Positions 33,800 through 46,200 of a stretch of DNA of 64,000 bases are shown in pieces (the first letter of the stretch is position 1; the number at the start of each line of letters is the position of its first letter). Made by a program: the position numbers and the translations under genes. Source of the stretch: Myrica gale (Eukaryota > Streptophyta > Magnoliopsida > Fagales > Myricaceae); NCBI GenBank assembly GCA_963930655.1, contig OZ005608.1:16430001-16494000 (forward strand), written 5' to 3'. The notes beneath the pieces were generated by a model. The model made no database searches and was not told where the DNA came from. It was given only the letters and a program-made list of their open reading frames with translations.

Positions 33800-34690
33800 C
33801 TGTTGCGAATTATTTTTGAAATAATAGATATGAATCTTATCTTGAATTTTATCATTGTCGGGGTAAAAGTTCTGGTTGTTCCTCTCCAGCTCCAGCACTG
33901 CACTCAAAATCACTCAAGGCAACAACATCATCTACCCATACAACATCCTCCTCATCTTCTCTATCATCAACACCCTCATCTTCATCCCTAATAGTACTCT
34001 CACCATTCTCATTCTCATCCTTATCCCTAACATCCAACTCCTCTTCCCCATCAGTACTCATTCCTTCAGTAAATTCTTCGTCTCCATACCTATCAAACTC
34101 CTCTTCACCTGCATACGCATCCCCAACGTCATCAACAAATGTTATTCTCCATCAATGCCCATTCCCTCAGTAAATTCCCCATCTCCATACATATCAAACT
34201 CATCTTCACCTCCATACACATCCTTAAGGTCACCAACAAATGTTAGTATTTCAATCAAATGCACCACATATAAGTGCAACTCTTTTTTGCTATTTTTGCA
34301 CAAGAATATCCAACAACTTCCGGACATCATCGCCGCTCATAAAAGAAATGAATGGCCTTTTCTCATTGTGGTGAAACTTGTATACAAATTTCTCGACGTT
34401 CTTGTAGCCCATCTTCTTGCTGACAAACTTCTTCAAAACCACCACTGACAGGTAGTGTAGGTCATGGTAGCCTATATTGTCAACCTCTCCTACAACATAA
34501 ACATCTAGGGATTGACTTAACGATCCTCGGTGGTGTATGAATATATGCACCATATTTGAGTGCAAAAGAAAAAGAAAAAGCAAATTTAACAATTGACTAG
34601 AACTCTTAAGAAGACAATAACTTACTAATGCACATTTGGTCAGTGCAATTAACAATTCACATATGGTCAGTACATGATACAATTGATCGG
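33800..34690 (-). pseudogene. MULE transposase, N-terminal part with acidic region
   Basis: The frame from about 34682 reads VHIFIHHRGSLSQSLDVYVV, GEVDNIGYHDLHYLSVVVLK, then KKMGYKNVEKFVYKFHHNEK and LLDILVQKNSKKELHLYVVH. This matches the N-terminal domain of plant MULE transposases (fixed words: Y.GG.V.....D.D..S..EL......LGY, then .Y.VH). A following Asp/Glu-rich region (34060-33852) is also usual. Frames are broken. The remainder of the gene lies at 28.3-29.1 kb with unrelated repeats between. Confidence 0.7.
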
Positions 34691-35380
34691 TTAGTACGAT
34701 TGACTAAAAGTTAACAATTGATTAAGATTTAAGAAGATAATAACTTAAGTAGCTGCCAATTAATTTAAAAGTGTGACAAATACAATAGGTAATAAATCAC
34801 CAACATCTCATACAGTAGAGTTACATTTGTCAACACATTTATACTAGGTCAATACATTGTGAACACTTACAAATGGTCGCATGTGCACTAGTTGCATTTA
34901 CACTGGTCACGTTTTGCACATAAATCACTCTGCATGTGCATGGGTTAAATCCAGGACCGCATGGTAGCTATGGTTCAAGATACACCAACACAATGCAAAA
35001 ATAGAAAAAACAAACCCAAATAGTAATTTCACACATGGGGAGTATCTAAACAACAAGACGGGACCACATGGGAGCATCTAAACAAACAACAGTAAGAGAA
35101 ACCCAGGTGTAGAGATCAAATATTCAGACGCCAAGAAAAACCTACTTGTCCCTATTAACCGAAACAATGTAAGACAAATCCACTTGCTCCTATCATCTGA
35201 AACACCCTAAGGAGAAATGGGTCCCTCCACTCTCGAATAAACAACAAAAAGAACCACGCATATGGGCACTGAAATCGAAAAGGGACCACAATGGTTCAGT
35301 TTAACTATCCTTGTATTTCTCCCACGTTCTGGAAGGACTCCCAAACACCAGCTCTTTAATTTCTTCTTTAATTACCTCTG
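34691..35380. other. Unassigned DNA
   Basis: Contains short repeated phrases such as TTAACAATTGA(c/t)TAGA and CATATGGTCAGTACA (34590-34720), maybe the decayed end of the MULE. No gene was seen. Confidence 0.4.
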
Positions 35381-35935
35381 TGTTAGAATTATGTGCCCTC
35401 GATAACCAAATTAATTAATCCAGTCCTAATATCTCATATGGAATATAGTTTGGTAGAAGGAATTAATTGTATGTAACGGGGCATATTTGCAATAATCTCA
35501 AATTTTATAGGTCAATTACAATATGTTGATGGACTTGATTGTAATTAGTAAAAGCCCTAATTGTATTAGAAGAAGAATTCTTCAGTTTTATCTTACGGCT
35601 GGAATTTGAGATTCCTAAGGATCATATGTCTAATGCTCTCTCTAGGGTTTCCCAAGGCCTATAAATATAACTGTTATATTCAAGGAGTTGGCCATCAGAA
35701 CCTATTAGAGAAATCTCATAATGAGAGAGTGACATAAATCCTTTAGGAGACAACACATCTGAGTTGTTGTTCTGAATTGTTGGAGCTTTGGATTTGAACG
35801 TAAAGCGACTAAAGGTTTGTAGATTCCTAAATTCCAGTGTCAGGTAGGGAATCAAATCCACAATTGTAATTATAATCCTGATTGATGTTTTGTTGAAAAC
35901 ATGTTTCTTTTAGTTTAATTCTGCATAAACTATCA
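35381..35935 (-). mobile_element. Solo LTR (copia-like), 555 bp
   Basis: It starts TGTTAGAATTATGTG and ends ATAAACTATCA, with a perfect 5 bp target duplication CTCTG (35376-35380 and 35936-35940). An internal TATAAATATA near 35655 resembles an LTR promoter. No interior or second LTR is present, so it is a solo LTR from recombination between LTRs. The orientation is uncertain. The clean duplication suggests moderate youth. Confidence 0.85.
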
Positions 35936-35940
35936 CTCTG

Positions 35941-36300
35941 GATGCAAGCTCTTCAAGAAATTTGTGTACGAATTAGGGGTGGGTGCGAGTGGACTAGAGT
36001 TCGAGACTTGCACTTTCTTGCAGAGGGAGAAAACTTTGGGAAAATTGAATTAGGGGTTCAGGGGTAGAGGGGATAAGCTGGAGCCCATGCACTGCGGCTC
36101 TATTCAGCTTAAATGTTTCTTGGGTTTTTTTTCAGTTTACATGGCCTTTTTTGAATGATTGGGCATTGAATGGACATCGGAGGTGGCAATGGTGGCTCCA
36201 AAATGACACGCGGCGTGATATGATTCGTGATTAAGTGGGTCATGTTTGCCACGTCACTAGCTCCCGTTAGTTTTCGAAACGGAGACCGACGAAGGGATAT
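35941..36300. other. Unassigned DNA
   Basis: Short spacer with a G-rich start (GGGGTGGGTGCGAGTGG near 35975), no gene. Confidence 0.4.
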
Positions 36301-36926
36301 TTTTTAACGAAAACACTACCACAAGGACTTAATAGTAACTTTTGTTACCAGAGGGACATCTTTGCAATCTTCGAATACCACAGGGACTGTAGGTGCATTT
36401 AAGCCTAAAATGAACTGCTCAAGATCTTTTGGTTTTGAGGTGTTTGATCCAGATGGGTTTTCCCCATCAAATTTGGGGAAGTCCATTTTGAGACAAAACA
36501 ACCCAGTATCCCTACTTGTCTCTCCCTTATCTTGATAGGGAAGAGTAGAGGCAATCTGTTAGAACAAATTAAACAACTAATCCAACTTACCTATGATACT
36601 CCCTAATACTTTTGCTCATGCTTTGTTTGCTGCTACTCATAAGTTCTTACTTCTGGTACAATGGAATCGAATAGCTGACTGAATCTGGTTCCTTCTGTCA
36701 TGGATCTAAGGCTCTGATACGAAGTTGTAACGTGGAGAATTTGTGTATATATTGTTTACAGAAATTGTAATAGAAACAGGAGAGAATTGAATGGAACACA
36801 TCATTGAAATTCTACTCACAGCCACATGGAAGGAAAAGAAATATACAGACCCAATTCCAGCCATTCGAGATGACCAGCCTCCGGGTTCTCACTCCATGAC
36901 AATCTTCGATACCTTCCCCAGCTTAA
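36301..36926 (-). mobile_element. Ty3/gypsy-type fragment (LTR end, primer site, gag start)
   Basis: On the minus strand an LTR-like end (36735-36920) is followed by GTATCAGAGCC (initiator Met tRNA-type primer site, about 36711-36723), a gag start (MTEGTRFSQLFDS) and a gag piece with MDFPKFDGENP (about 36440-36490). The element is broken and short. Age is unclear. Confidence 0.55.
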
Positions 36927-37251
36927 TAGCAAAGGTGGGTTGACATTAATAAGCATTTAGTTTCCTTTAATTTGTTACTAATTTCTGTGGGACTTTTTTT
37001 TAAATGATTCACAGCTTTCCATAAAACTGAGTAAGCCTATAATATCTAGCCAAATATATGTATTTATGTATATATTCATTCATAATTTTGGAAACCTTTT
37101 ACAACAAAATAGTCTTTCGAATTTAAGCCCTCATATAGTGATTAGAAAAAAAAAGGTGGGGGGAGAAAAGTAAGTACAGGGGTGCAGTTGTAATTGAAGC
37201 GCGCACCCTGCATCAATCATCATCTCGGCTTATTTGGTTTCAGTTTTGCTA
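36927..37251 (-). promoter_or_regulatory. 3' UTR / downstream region of the ABCB gene
   Basis: Directly downstream of the ABCB stop codon (37252-37254, minus strand). It probably holds the 3' UTR and polyadenylation signals. 36927-37179 is the copy matching 32885-33137. Confidence 0.6.
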
Positions 37252-40200
37252 TTATCGCTGTTGCTGTTGCTGTATGTTGATCAGCTTATAGTATGCTCCA
37301 CTCTTGCTTTCTATCAGTGACGAATGAGTCCCTTGCTCTATTATCTTCCCAGCCTGTAAAACTGATATTTGGTCTGCATGTTTTATTGTTGACAACCTAT
37401 GCGCTACCATGACTGTGGTTCGGTTCTTCATCAATCTGTCCAGAGCATGTTGGACCACACGTTCTGCCTCCACATCCAGAGCGCTAGTGGCTTCATCTAG
37501 TAACAAGATTTCAGGGTTCTTGAGAATTGCTCTAGCAATGGCGACCCTTTGTCTCTGCCCACCAGACAGTTGCACTCCTCGTTCACCAACTTTAGTAGAG
37601 TAGCCCTCAGGAAGTGAGCTGATAAAACTATGAGCATTAGCAAGCTTAGACGCTTCAATTACTTCAGCTTCAGAGCATCCTTCTTTTCCATAAACGATGT
37701 TCTCATATATGGATGTGGCAAAAAGAGGTGGTTCTTGTTGGACTAGGCCAATGTGTTTCCTAAGAGATTTGAGCATGAGTTTCTTGATATCTTTCCCTGT
37801 GAGAATTCCATGAATGTTGTTAGACAGCCAACCCCAAAACTATATACCATAAGAATTTTATGCACAAGAAAAGTAAAAAAGAACATCTCAACCTATCAGA
37901 ATTCAAACTATATCTCTTTGAAATTTGGTTTTTGACATTATCTGGTTAACAAAGAAACTTGCATGAAGAGGATAATCAAATAGGGTTTTGTTAGAAAAAC
38001 AATCAGCTTTTGCCTCGATGCACCTACTCCCTATTTTCTGCCTTTCTTCCCCTAGATGGTCCAAAAATCTTACCATCTATCATCACTTTACCAGCTGTTG
38101 GATCGTAGAATCGCAGTATAAGAGAGATGACAGAGCTTTTACCAGAGCCACTTTGCCCTACTAGTGCCACGCTCTGTCCTGCACGAACCTTTAGATTGAA
38201 GTCCTTAAAAATTACAACTTCTGGTCTTGAAGGATAACTGAATTTGATGCCCCTTAGCTCAATTGTTCCCTCCACGGCAGCTAGGTCTTCTCCGACATCC
38301 CCCACTACCTCTGTCTTTCTGTCCATCACATCAAAGACTGATGCAACCATATGGTTCCCCTTCAAGAGGTCTGGGGCCATTGCTAATGTCTCACCCATGG
38401 CTAATGCTGTTACAATCAGAACCATAAATGATTTGATGACAGATTTGAAGCTTGCAAGCTCCTTCCCCATTAAAACAGAGCCATACCTGAACAAGTCAAA
38501 CAAGACAAAGCACTGAATCCAATTTTAACATTTGCAACCAAGCCACATAGGGTAAAGCAAAAAGAGAGAACAAATAATAATTTTACTGTTACTGGTAACC
38601 TTTTGCACTACTCTTGCATTTCCTCCTTTCTTGGTGTTTTTTCAGGTACGCTTTGCAATCTTAGATGTTCATATGTTTCGAGATCTTGTTCGACACCTTT
38701 TTTTGTTTTTTTTTTGTTTTCCTTTTTCAGGACTTCTTGCACACCTTAAATAGCATCGTAATACATAGAGAATCTTGACAAACAAACTTTACTGACCAAT
38801 ATTGTTTTTTCTGACCTATATCTCTCATACAAAAGGTGAAAATGAACGAAGCCAAAGCCACTTACCATAAGGCCAGGCCATATGATGAGAAGATGAAGAA
38901 TTGTGATATCCCATAGAATATGCCGGCGATCTGACTACGAGCAAAAGAACGCTTGGATGGCTCAACTTGTTCACTAGCATAAAGGTCAAGAATCTTTTCC
39001 TCAGCACAAAATGCAGCAACAGTTCGGATATTACCCACTGCCTCCCCAGCAAGCATACTAGCTTTCAGATAGGTTTTGCTCAAGTTTCCCCCATAGCCTT
39101 GCATGAAAAGTTTCTGCAACAACAGGTAAGAAGTGCCTATGAATGCAATAGTGCTGAACATGAATTTTTTATTATTATAAGCAATGCTGAACATCAATTG
39201 AAAGTAAAATAGTAGTGGTAGGAAACCTCGCTGATACGACCACTAATAACCAATGGGTATGTGGCCAAGACAACAAGTGTGATCCTCCAGTTCAGGATGA
39301 AGGCAATGATAAATGAGGCAACCACCAATCCCACATTCTGTAAAAGAATAGTTGTGCGATCCACAACTATAGTCCGTAACAGAGTTGCATCGCTCTCCAG
39401 ACGCGATGACAGCATAGAACTTGTGTTGTTTGTGTCATCAAACCATGCAATCTCATTCCTCAAAATGGCTGCAATTGGATGCCAGAAGAAAAGTTTTAAG
39501 TACAAATGGGTGAAAAGCAATAAATTCTTTATCTTGATGAAATCAACTTTTATTTTTGTGTAAAAGAATTAGGAGCTATTTGGACACCAGCAGAAGAAAG
39601 AAACATCAGTTAAGTAGTCCCCCTTTTCATGTGGAAACCTGATTTTTGGCAGCGGCATGATTAAAACTTACCTAAAAACATCTTCACTCGCACACGAAGA
39701 GTAAGTCGCTCTCCCATGATTGCAAAACACAGATGCTCAATTGCATGAACAATGACTGTTAAAACGGCAGCCGCACAGAACAACAATGTAATCTTTTTTA
39801 CCTCATGACGTGTTGTTTTCCAATCCATGTAATATGCTACAAGTGCTTGAGATACCCCAAGAGCGAAAAGGGGCATCTGAGCTCCAGCAATAAACCCACA
39901 TATTGTGCCGACCACCCCATAAACCAAATCTGGACCAACCATGGAGTACAGCCTTCTACTAGAAACACGCTGCGCCTTTACATTCTCCCCTCCATCAGCA
40001 GCAAGACGTCCCACAGAATCTTTATCAGAACGAAAACTAGCACCAAAGCTTGTGGTTGTTCGCGAGAGTTCTCGTGAGTACCTTATGCTACAAGTAAGTT
40101 ATTGTAACTAATAGTTATTATTAGGTTCAAAAGTTAAACATAAAAAGTAAAACACAGAGTATGGCATTAAACATTATAGTGTTTGATAGTGACATCTTCA

Positions 40201-43200
40201 TCTCGACCTTTAATTATTGGGCAACCTATTTTTGTCGATGGTATTTTTGGTACTCCACTCCTCCTAAATGTTGTATGATTGAAGAAAAACAGATATTTTC
40301 CGAGGTGCACAAAGGGGAGTTCGGATTCCATCGGAACTCGTCTCCGTCCGACCGTTCGACTGGACGGCTGGAACGTACAGTTCCAGCCGTCCAACGGTCG
40401 GAATTGCCCTTGTTGGGCAGGTGTGGGTCCCGCCCTACTCTTGGTCGGCAAATCCCGACCGTTGGACGGCGTCCAGTTGGAGGGAGAAGCCTAAATGTTT
40501 TTGAGTTCGGATGCAAAGGGAGAAGCCGGAGGTGAGTGGTGACAACCCGGTGTACTCCTTTTTTTCTTGGCTGCATCCTATTGCAACTTCAAACTAGGAT
40601 GTTTTCTATAACATGTCACCAATAGTCGAGCTGGGAACCCAAATGACGGTATTGCAATATCACAAAAAGAAAATACCTTGGCTACAGTGATTGTAATTCG
40701 AGTTGTTTAACGTTATAGAACAAAGTTGCCGTAGCATTATAGAGTGAGTAAAGTACCTTGGCGGCCGTCCCAAGGAAGGACCCAACGAGGGGTGGCGTTG
40801 CAGAGAAACTGCCTCCGGGAGTTGAATTAGTGATGAGTAGGCACTATCTGGGTTTGAAATCAGCTCCTCATGGTTCCTCGTTTCTACTATCCTTCCTTCT
40901 TGTACAACCGCGATCACATCTGCATTTCTAATGGTAGAAAGGCGATGGGCTACGATTACAGTTGTTCGTCCGACCATGACACGATCTAGTGCCTCCTGTA
41001 CACTCTTCTCAGATTCAGCGTCCAGTGCACTTGTAGCTTCATCAAGTAAGAGGATCGACGGGTTCTTCAGAATTGCGCGCGATATTGCTATCCTTTGCTC
41101 TTGTCCACCTGATAGTTGAATTCCTCGCTCGCCAACCTCCATAAAATGGGCAAACATGATATTAATCTGTGTACTACGTCGTCGCTGTTGAGTGAAAATC
41201 TCTTTGCTATTTCTTTTCTCCGACCAATTTTAGCGACTAGGTCGCCTATTTCTCATTGTTTTAATGATTAGATCTTCACCTGAAGATACAGATCATAGAT
41301 CTCTGGCAGTACTTTTGAGCATAATTTAACTAAAGTAATAAAATGATATAATTTTCGCCTGCCAGCAAAACAAATAGAGATAGGGTACCTGAGTCTCAAA
41401 TCTATCTGGGAGGTTGTTTATAAATGAGAGAGCCTCTGAAAGTTTAGCTGCACGTGTAATCTCTTCAACGGTGGCATCTTCTTTCCCATAGAGTATGTTC
41501 TCCCTAATGCTCGTAGCAAAAAGGGCAGGCTCCTGATTTACTAAGCCAATTTGCTGCCTTTGCCACTTCAGGTCAAGCTCTCTGGTATCGTGCCCATCTA
41601 ATAGTATTTCTCCAGAAAGTGGCTCATAGAATCGTTCAATCAAAGATATGACCGTGCTCTTCCCAGACCCACTTCCTCCGACAAGAGCTAAAACCTTTCC
41701 AGGAGCGATATCGAGGCACAGTTTATTGAAGATAACTACATCAGGACGAGATGGGTAACTAAAAGACGCATTCTGAAACTGAAGGTGGCCCTCTATTTTG
41801 TCCAGTTTAAGCCCCGTCTTGGAGCTCTTCCTGCTCAAGGTGTCCCTCTCTATCATCTCAAAAATGGGATAGGCAGCAGCCTTCGCTCGGATGAAAGCAG
41901 TGATATCTGGGGCTGCCTGCCCTAGTGACCTGAGAAGCAATAGAAGTAGATATACGCTCATTGTTTCAAGGAGTTCTGATACCAAACTTTGGATAAGAAG
42001 TTAAATGATCACTATATAATAAGCTTACAACCACTTTCCAGCAACGAGAAATATAGTTCTAAGATACTAAGTGCAAATTATAAACTGGGGTATTGTATCG
42101 GGCAGCCGTTCAGTGTCCAGGGATCCTGTCACCATACGTACAGGAAACTCCATTATTATAGCGTCCGTCGTGAGCCAGGGATCTCAAGTCTCAGTCATAC
42201 TCTATCATAGAAATGCAGGGTAAGATGCAGTATTTGATCCAGAGCCACATAGGGTAAAGCGGCAAAATGCATAGGACTAATAACATAGAGCATAGTGGTG
42301 AAGGGTTCCTGCAATTGGATGCAAGTAAAATAACAAAAGGAAAGCCTTCACGTACAGGCCAGCAATAACCACATTGAGCATAGTGGTGAAGGATTCCCCG
42401 CCGTTTGAGATATTCTTGTGAACAACAATGCTAGTGAACCAAACAAGTAATGCCCATGATAGAAAAAGGACACAGTGCATGGAGCCTAGTCCTAGCCCTT
42501 TAGCTAATCCTCCTTTTTTCCCATACTCGTACGTATTCAAGAGAGCAGTCTTATATGGGCGAGGGTTATTACGTGAGTTTCAGCTCGTGTGAGTGGTGTG
42601 ACTACACGGGGAGGATCATGTCGGCTTCATCAGATGGTGAAGGGAATGCCAGCGCATTAATGAGGCGCCCCGAATCTCCCACCCGACTCCCGCAAGTTTC
42701 ACCCGAACCCGCCTTCGACTTCAACTTTTTCCAGCCTTCGACTTTGACTCCTCACACGAGCATTCGAGCCTTCGACTCCTCCCTGTCCATTCCAGCCTTC
42801 GACGACGGCCTTCAAATCGCAAAACAGAGGATTATATCTCTCTTTTTGTTTTGAACGGTGTGGTCCCTGGTTTTTGGCGATAGAGGGCCTTCCCAGGGAG
42901 CCTTTCTTCACGCCATGTATTTTACTTCAACCATGTTGTTTGAGTTGCTGTTTATCAGTTCTACCTGCATTTGACAAGTTCACTTTTCTTCACAAAGAAT
43001 TCATTTGAAACTGCAAGACCAAGTCATGAATCAAACAAAAATGTATTTTGTGGTAATTTGGCTCTGTTTCAACTAGTTCTGAGAAAGCTGATCCCAACCA
43101 TTTGAACTAAACAGTGAAAGAAAGTTTTGAAAACTGCTTGGAATGAAGTTCAGGATACTCTTAAAAGAAGTTTCCTCCATCCTACCATCATGTAATAATA

Positions 43201-46200
43201 GCCTACAACATTATACGCACACACACTTGAATAGTTTCTTATGCATTGCCTCTTATGTTAAGAAGAGCCCAATTACTGGGAGTCCATGAAACTTCGTCAT
43301 CACCACAACAATTTAAGGCTAAAGACACCCCTTCTTGAATGACAGCACCGCCATTCTCCTCTTCAGAGATTGTCTTAGCTTATGTGGCAATTGAGCTTAC
43401 GTGACAGTTTGTTAAAACTGAATATAAATGTAAACTATGAGTACACAGAATGATTATCGAGAATGTACAAGTAACTTCATCCATATTCTCTCTCTCTCAA
43501 TTCTATCTTCTCTGCAAACTCTGTTTTCTATACAAATATACAGACTGAAGTGTGCAGCAATTCTACGTTGCCTCCATGCCACATGGGAGCCTTGTAAGAT
43601 GTAATCAAGCCATCTCTCTTCCTCTGTCTCCAAAAGAAACTCACAAGAAAAGAACAAACAATCTCCTCTTTAGTTAAAATAAATCACACTTTTTACAAGC
43701 TCCCTTCAATTTTACTGCTCTCAGGTAAGTGGTAAGGGAAAGAAGGCTAGCCAGTGAACGCTTATATAAAAGAGCAAAGGTTAAGGAGTCCAGTATACGT
43801 GTAAACCAAAGTACGCGGGTTTTTGGTTACAGGTGGGGGGACACTTGTCAAGTTTGATCTTATCTATCCATAAAGTATTTTATTTAACTTTGCTAACTCC
43901 GATACTCATAAAAAAATCTTCAATCCAACGGTGCACACTCTCCACTCCTTTTCTGGGCCACGGAATAGGCGGTGCAAAATTGTACTTATCTGCTTGGGAT
44001 GATGATCTCTATTTTATTTCATGAGGTGAGCTTTGGAGAAAGAAGATATTGACAGAAAGTCTTGAGCTCTACACTGGTTTTTGTTAGATGGTAATACTGA
44101 TTGGGAGTTAGACCTTTCCGTTCTAATCATTATTTTGTGCGATACAGGTGCATGCTAGAAATAAGTATTTTCGTTCCGAGGAAGAAAAGGAGGCTCTCCT
44201 TCAGGAGATTGCAGAGCTTACAGAAGATTTCACAGGGGCGGAGTTGCAAAACATACTGTAATTCATTCTTACTCCACTTGTTCACTTCATCATCAGAAGG
44301 TAGAGCCTGATTATTTCTGCAATTGAATGGTCATCATTTGACCTCTGTTCTAAAGTTCCATATGGTTTTACATGTTAAACTCACTTTTATGCATTGCTTT
44401 TGCAGACGGATATAAAATCCATCCGTAGCCAGCCAAATATGCAGTATACTGAAAAGGCAGGAAGATTTTTCTCAAAAAAATCAGATTATGTGAATTCAAT
44501 CATTCGTGCATGTGCTCGTAAGTTTTGAAAATGTTTACCCCGTTTTGCAAAATCATCTTTGATAGCTCCCTGCAGCTTTCACTTGCTCATTATTTCTGAG
44601 CTTCTGAATGGACTATGTTTCATGCTTCTTTATCACTTTATGCTGTAGACTAATAGATGTTGGCCCTTGAGTATGGCCTTAGTTAGTTGATTGGGACTTG
44701 TATGTTAGAAATTTTGAAGAATTATCTGCATCCTTTTTATTGTAATTTATCGTTCAGTGTTGTACTTATGGCAGCAAAGTTTAATCTTGTAATTTATTGT
44801 CCCTGCCGTTCAATGGGCCACTACAGACAAAGCGAGCGCTGCTGGAACCTTCTAGTCTAAGTCGAAGGCCGTCGTCGAAGGCTGGAATGGACGGGGAGGA
44901 GTCGAAGGCTCGAATGGACGGGGGAGGAGTCGAAGTCGAAGGCGGGTTTGGGTGAAACTTGCGGGAGCCGGGTGAGAGATTTTGGGTCATAACCGGAGCG
45001 CCTCATTAATGTGCTGGCAGCTCCTTGACCGTCCAACGAAGCCAACTTCATCCTCACCGTTAACTCACACCACTCATACCCTTCCAAAGTCGCACAATAA
45101 CTGGAGCCGTCTTATATGACTTCACTGCTCTCTCTTCTGCGGCAAATGCTTGGACTGTTCTAACGTTCCCGATCACCTGAGGGTCACACCATAATATCAA
45201 GGAGATCAGAATCTTTTTGTGCGAAATTTACAAATTAGTTAAATTCTGTCATGACCTTTGCAAACAAAACAACACCAGATTATGGATTTCATTACTTTTA
45301 ATACTACATTAATAATGGAATATGATCATGAAAGAGTCACTGTACTGACCTCTTCAGCAATCTCACCGGCCTCGACATAGGATTTTCGAACTCTGGCAAT
45401 GAGACCAGTTGCCACCCAAGCATAGAGGCCGCCAGCAATGGCAATTAAGGGGACTATAGAGAGTGTTACCAGAGTGATTTGCCAGACTCTAGCAAATCCA
45501 ATAATGAAGCCTGCTAGAAACCTGCTAATGTAGTGTATGAAGTTCCCAACCTTCATCACCCATCAACGTTTGAGCTCAAAAGAAAAGGGCCGGATAATTT
45601 TTTTTTTTTAAAAAAGGTAATTTATTTGGTAGTGTAAAACAAACTGTACATCGAAGTTACACTAATAACAATACCGAATGCAATAAGAGGATGCAGATTC
45701 TAATTAACAAGATTCCAAACAATTTCTATACATATTATGATTGGAATTAGCAGTTTAGTCGAGCACCATGAGAAAATAATCTTGATCATTGAATAAAATT
45801 ATGAATTTCTGAGCCAATAATATTAATATGATCAACAATATTAGTCAATGTCAAGAATTGACACGAGTCGGTCGACGGATATTCTACCAATCATAACTTT
45901 TGATGTAGCAGTTGTAGGAGAGGAAAATATGACTGTTAACAAATATTTTCTCGATAAGCTTGGCCCTGTTTGGATAGCAAAAAATTTTTTTACTAATCAT
46001 TTTTTTATTAACTCGGAACTCTAATATTTTTTTTATAAATTTCAAACGATTTTTTCACCAATCTTTAAGGAATCTAAACTATTTTTAACCAAAAAAAATA
46101 TTGAATACCAATAAATGTGAGGTCCATCGATCATCAAGTTAATTTTAGCTAATCATCTCTAAAAATGGGAACAAAGAAGTAAAATACATACATAGTAGTA

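Larger units (their letters stand above)
42557..45108. mobile_element. Pack-MULE inserted in ABCB2 exon 5
   Basis: 2,552 bp with long inverted ends (roughly 250 bp each, about 42557-42820 and 44850-45108). The left begins GGGCGAGGGTTATTACG; the inverse of the right begins GGCTCCAGTTATTGTGCG. Both continue with GAGTGGTGTGA, GCATTAATGAGGCGC, CCCGCAAGTTTCACCC and CCGCCTTCGACTTC. A perfect 9 bp target duplication GTCTTATAT flanks it (42548-42556 and 45109-45117), the signature of Mutator-like elements. There is no transposase; instead there are FTSHI5-like exons and an unidentified coding-like segment, so it is a Pack-MULE. The intact duplication and uninterrupted exons outside argue for a recent insertion. 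Confidence 0.92.

Noticed and set aside
33876-34448. The 190-codon plus-strand frame as a gene
   Set aside because: It is the complement of the acidic MULE transposase region on the minus strand; the Ile/Pro/Ser-rich composition reflects that.
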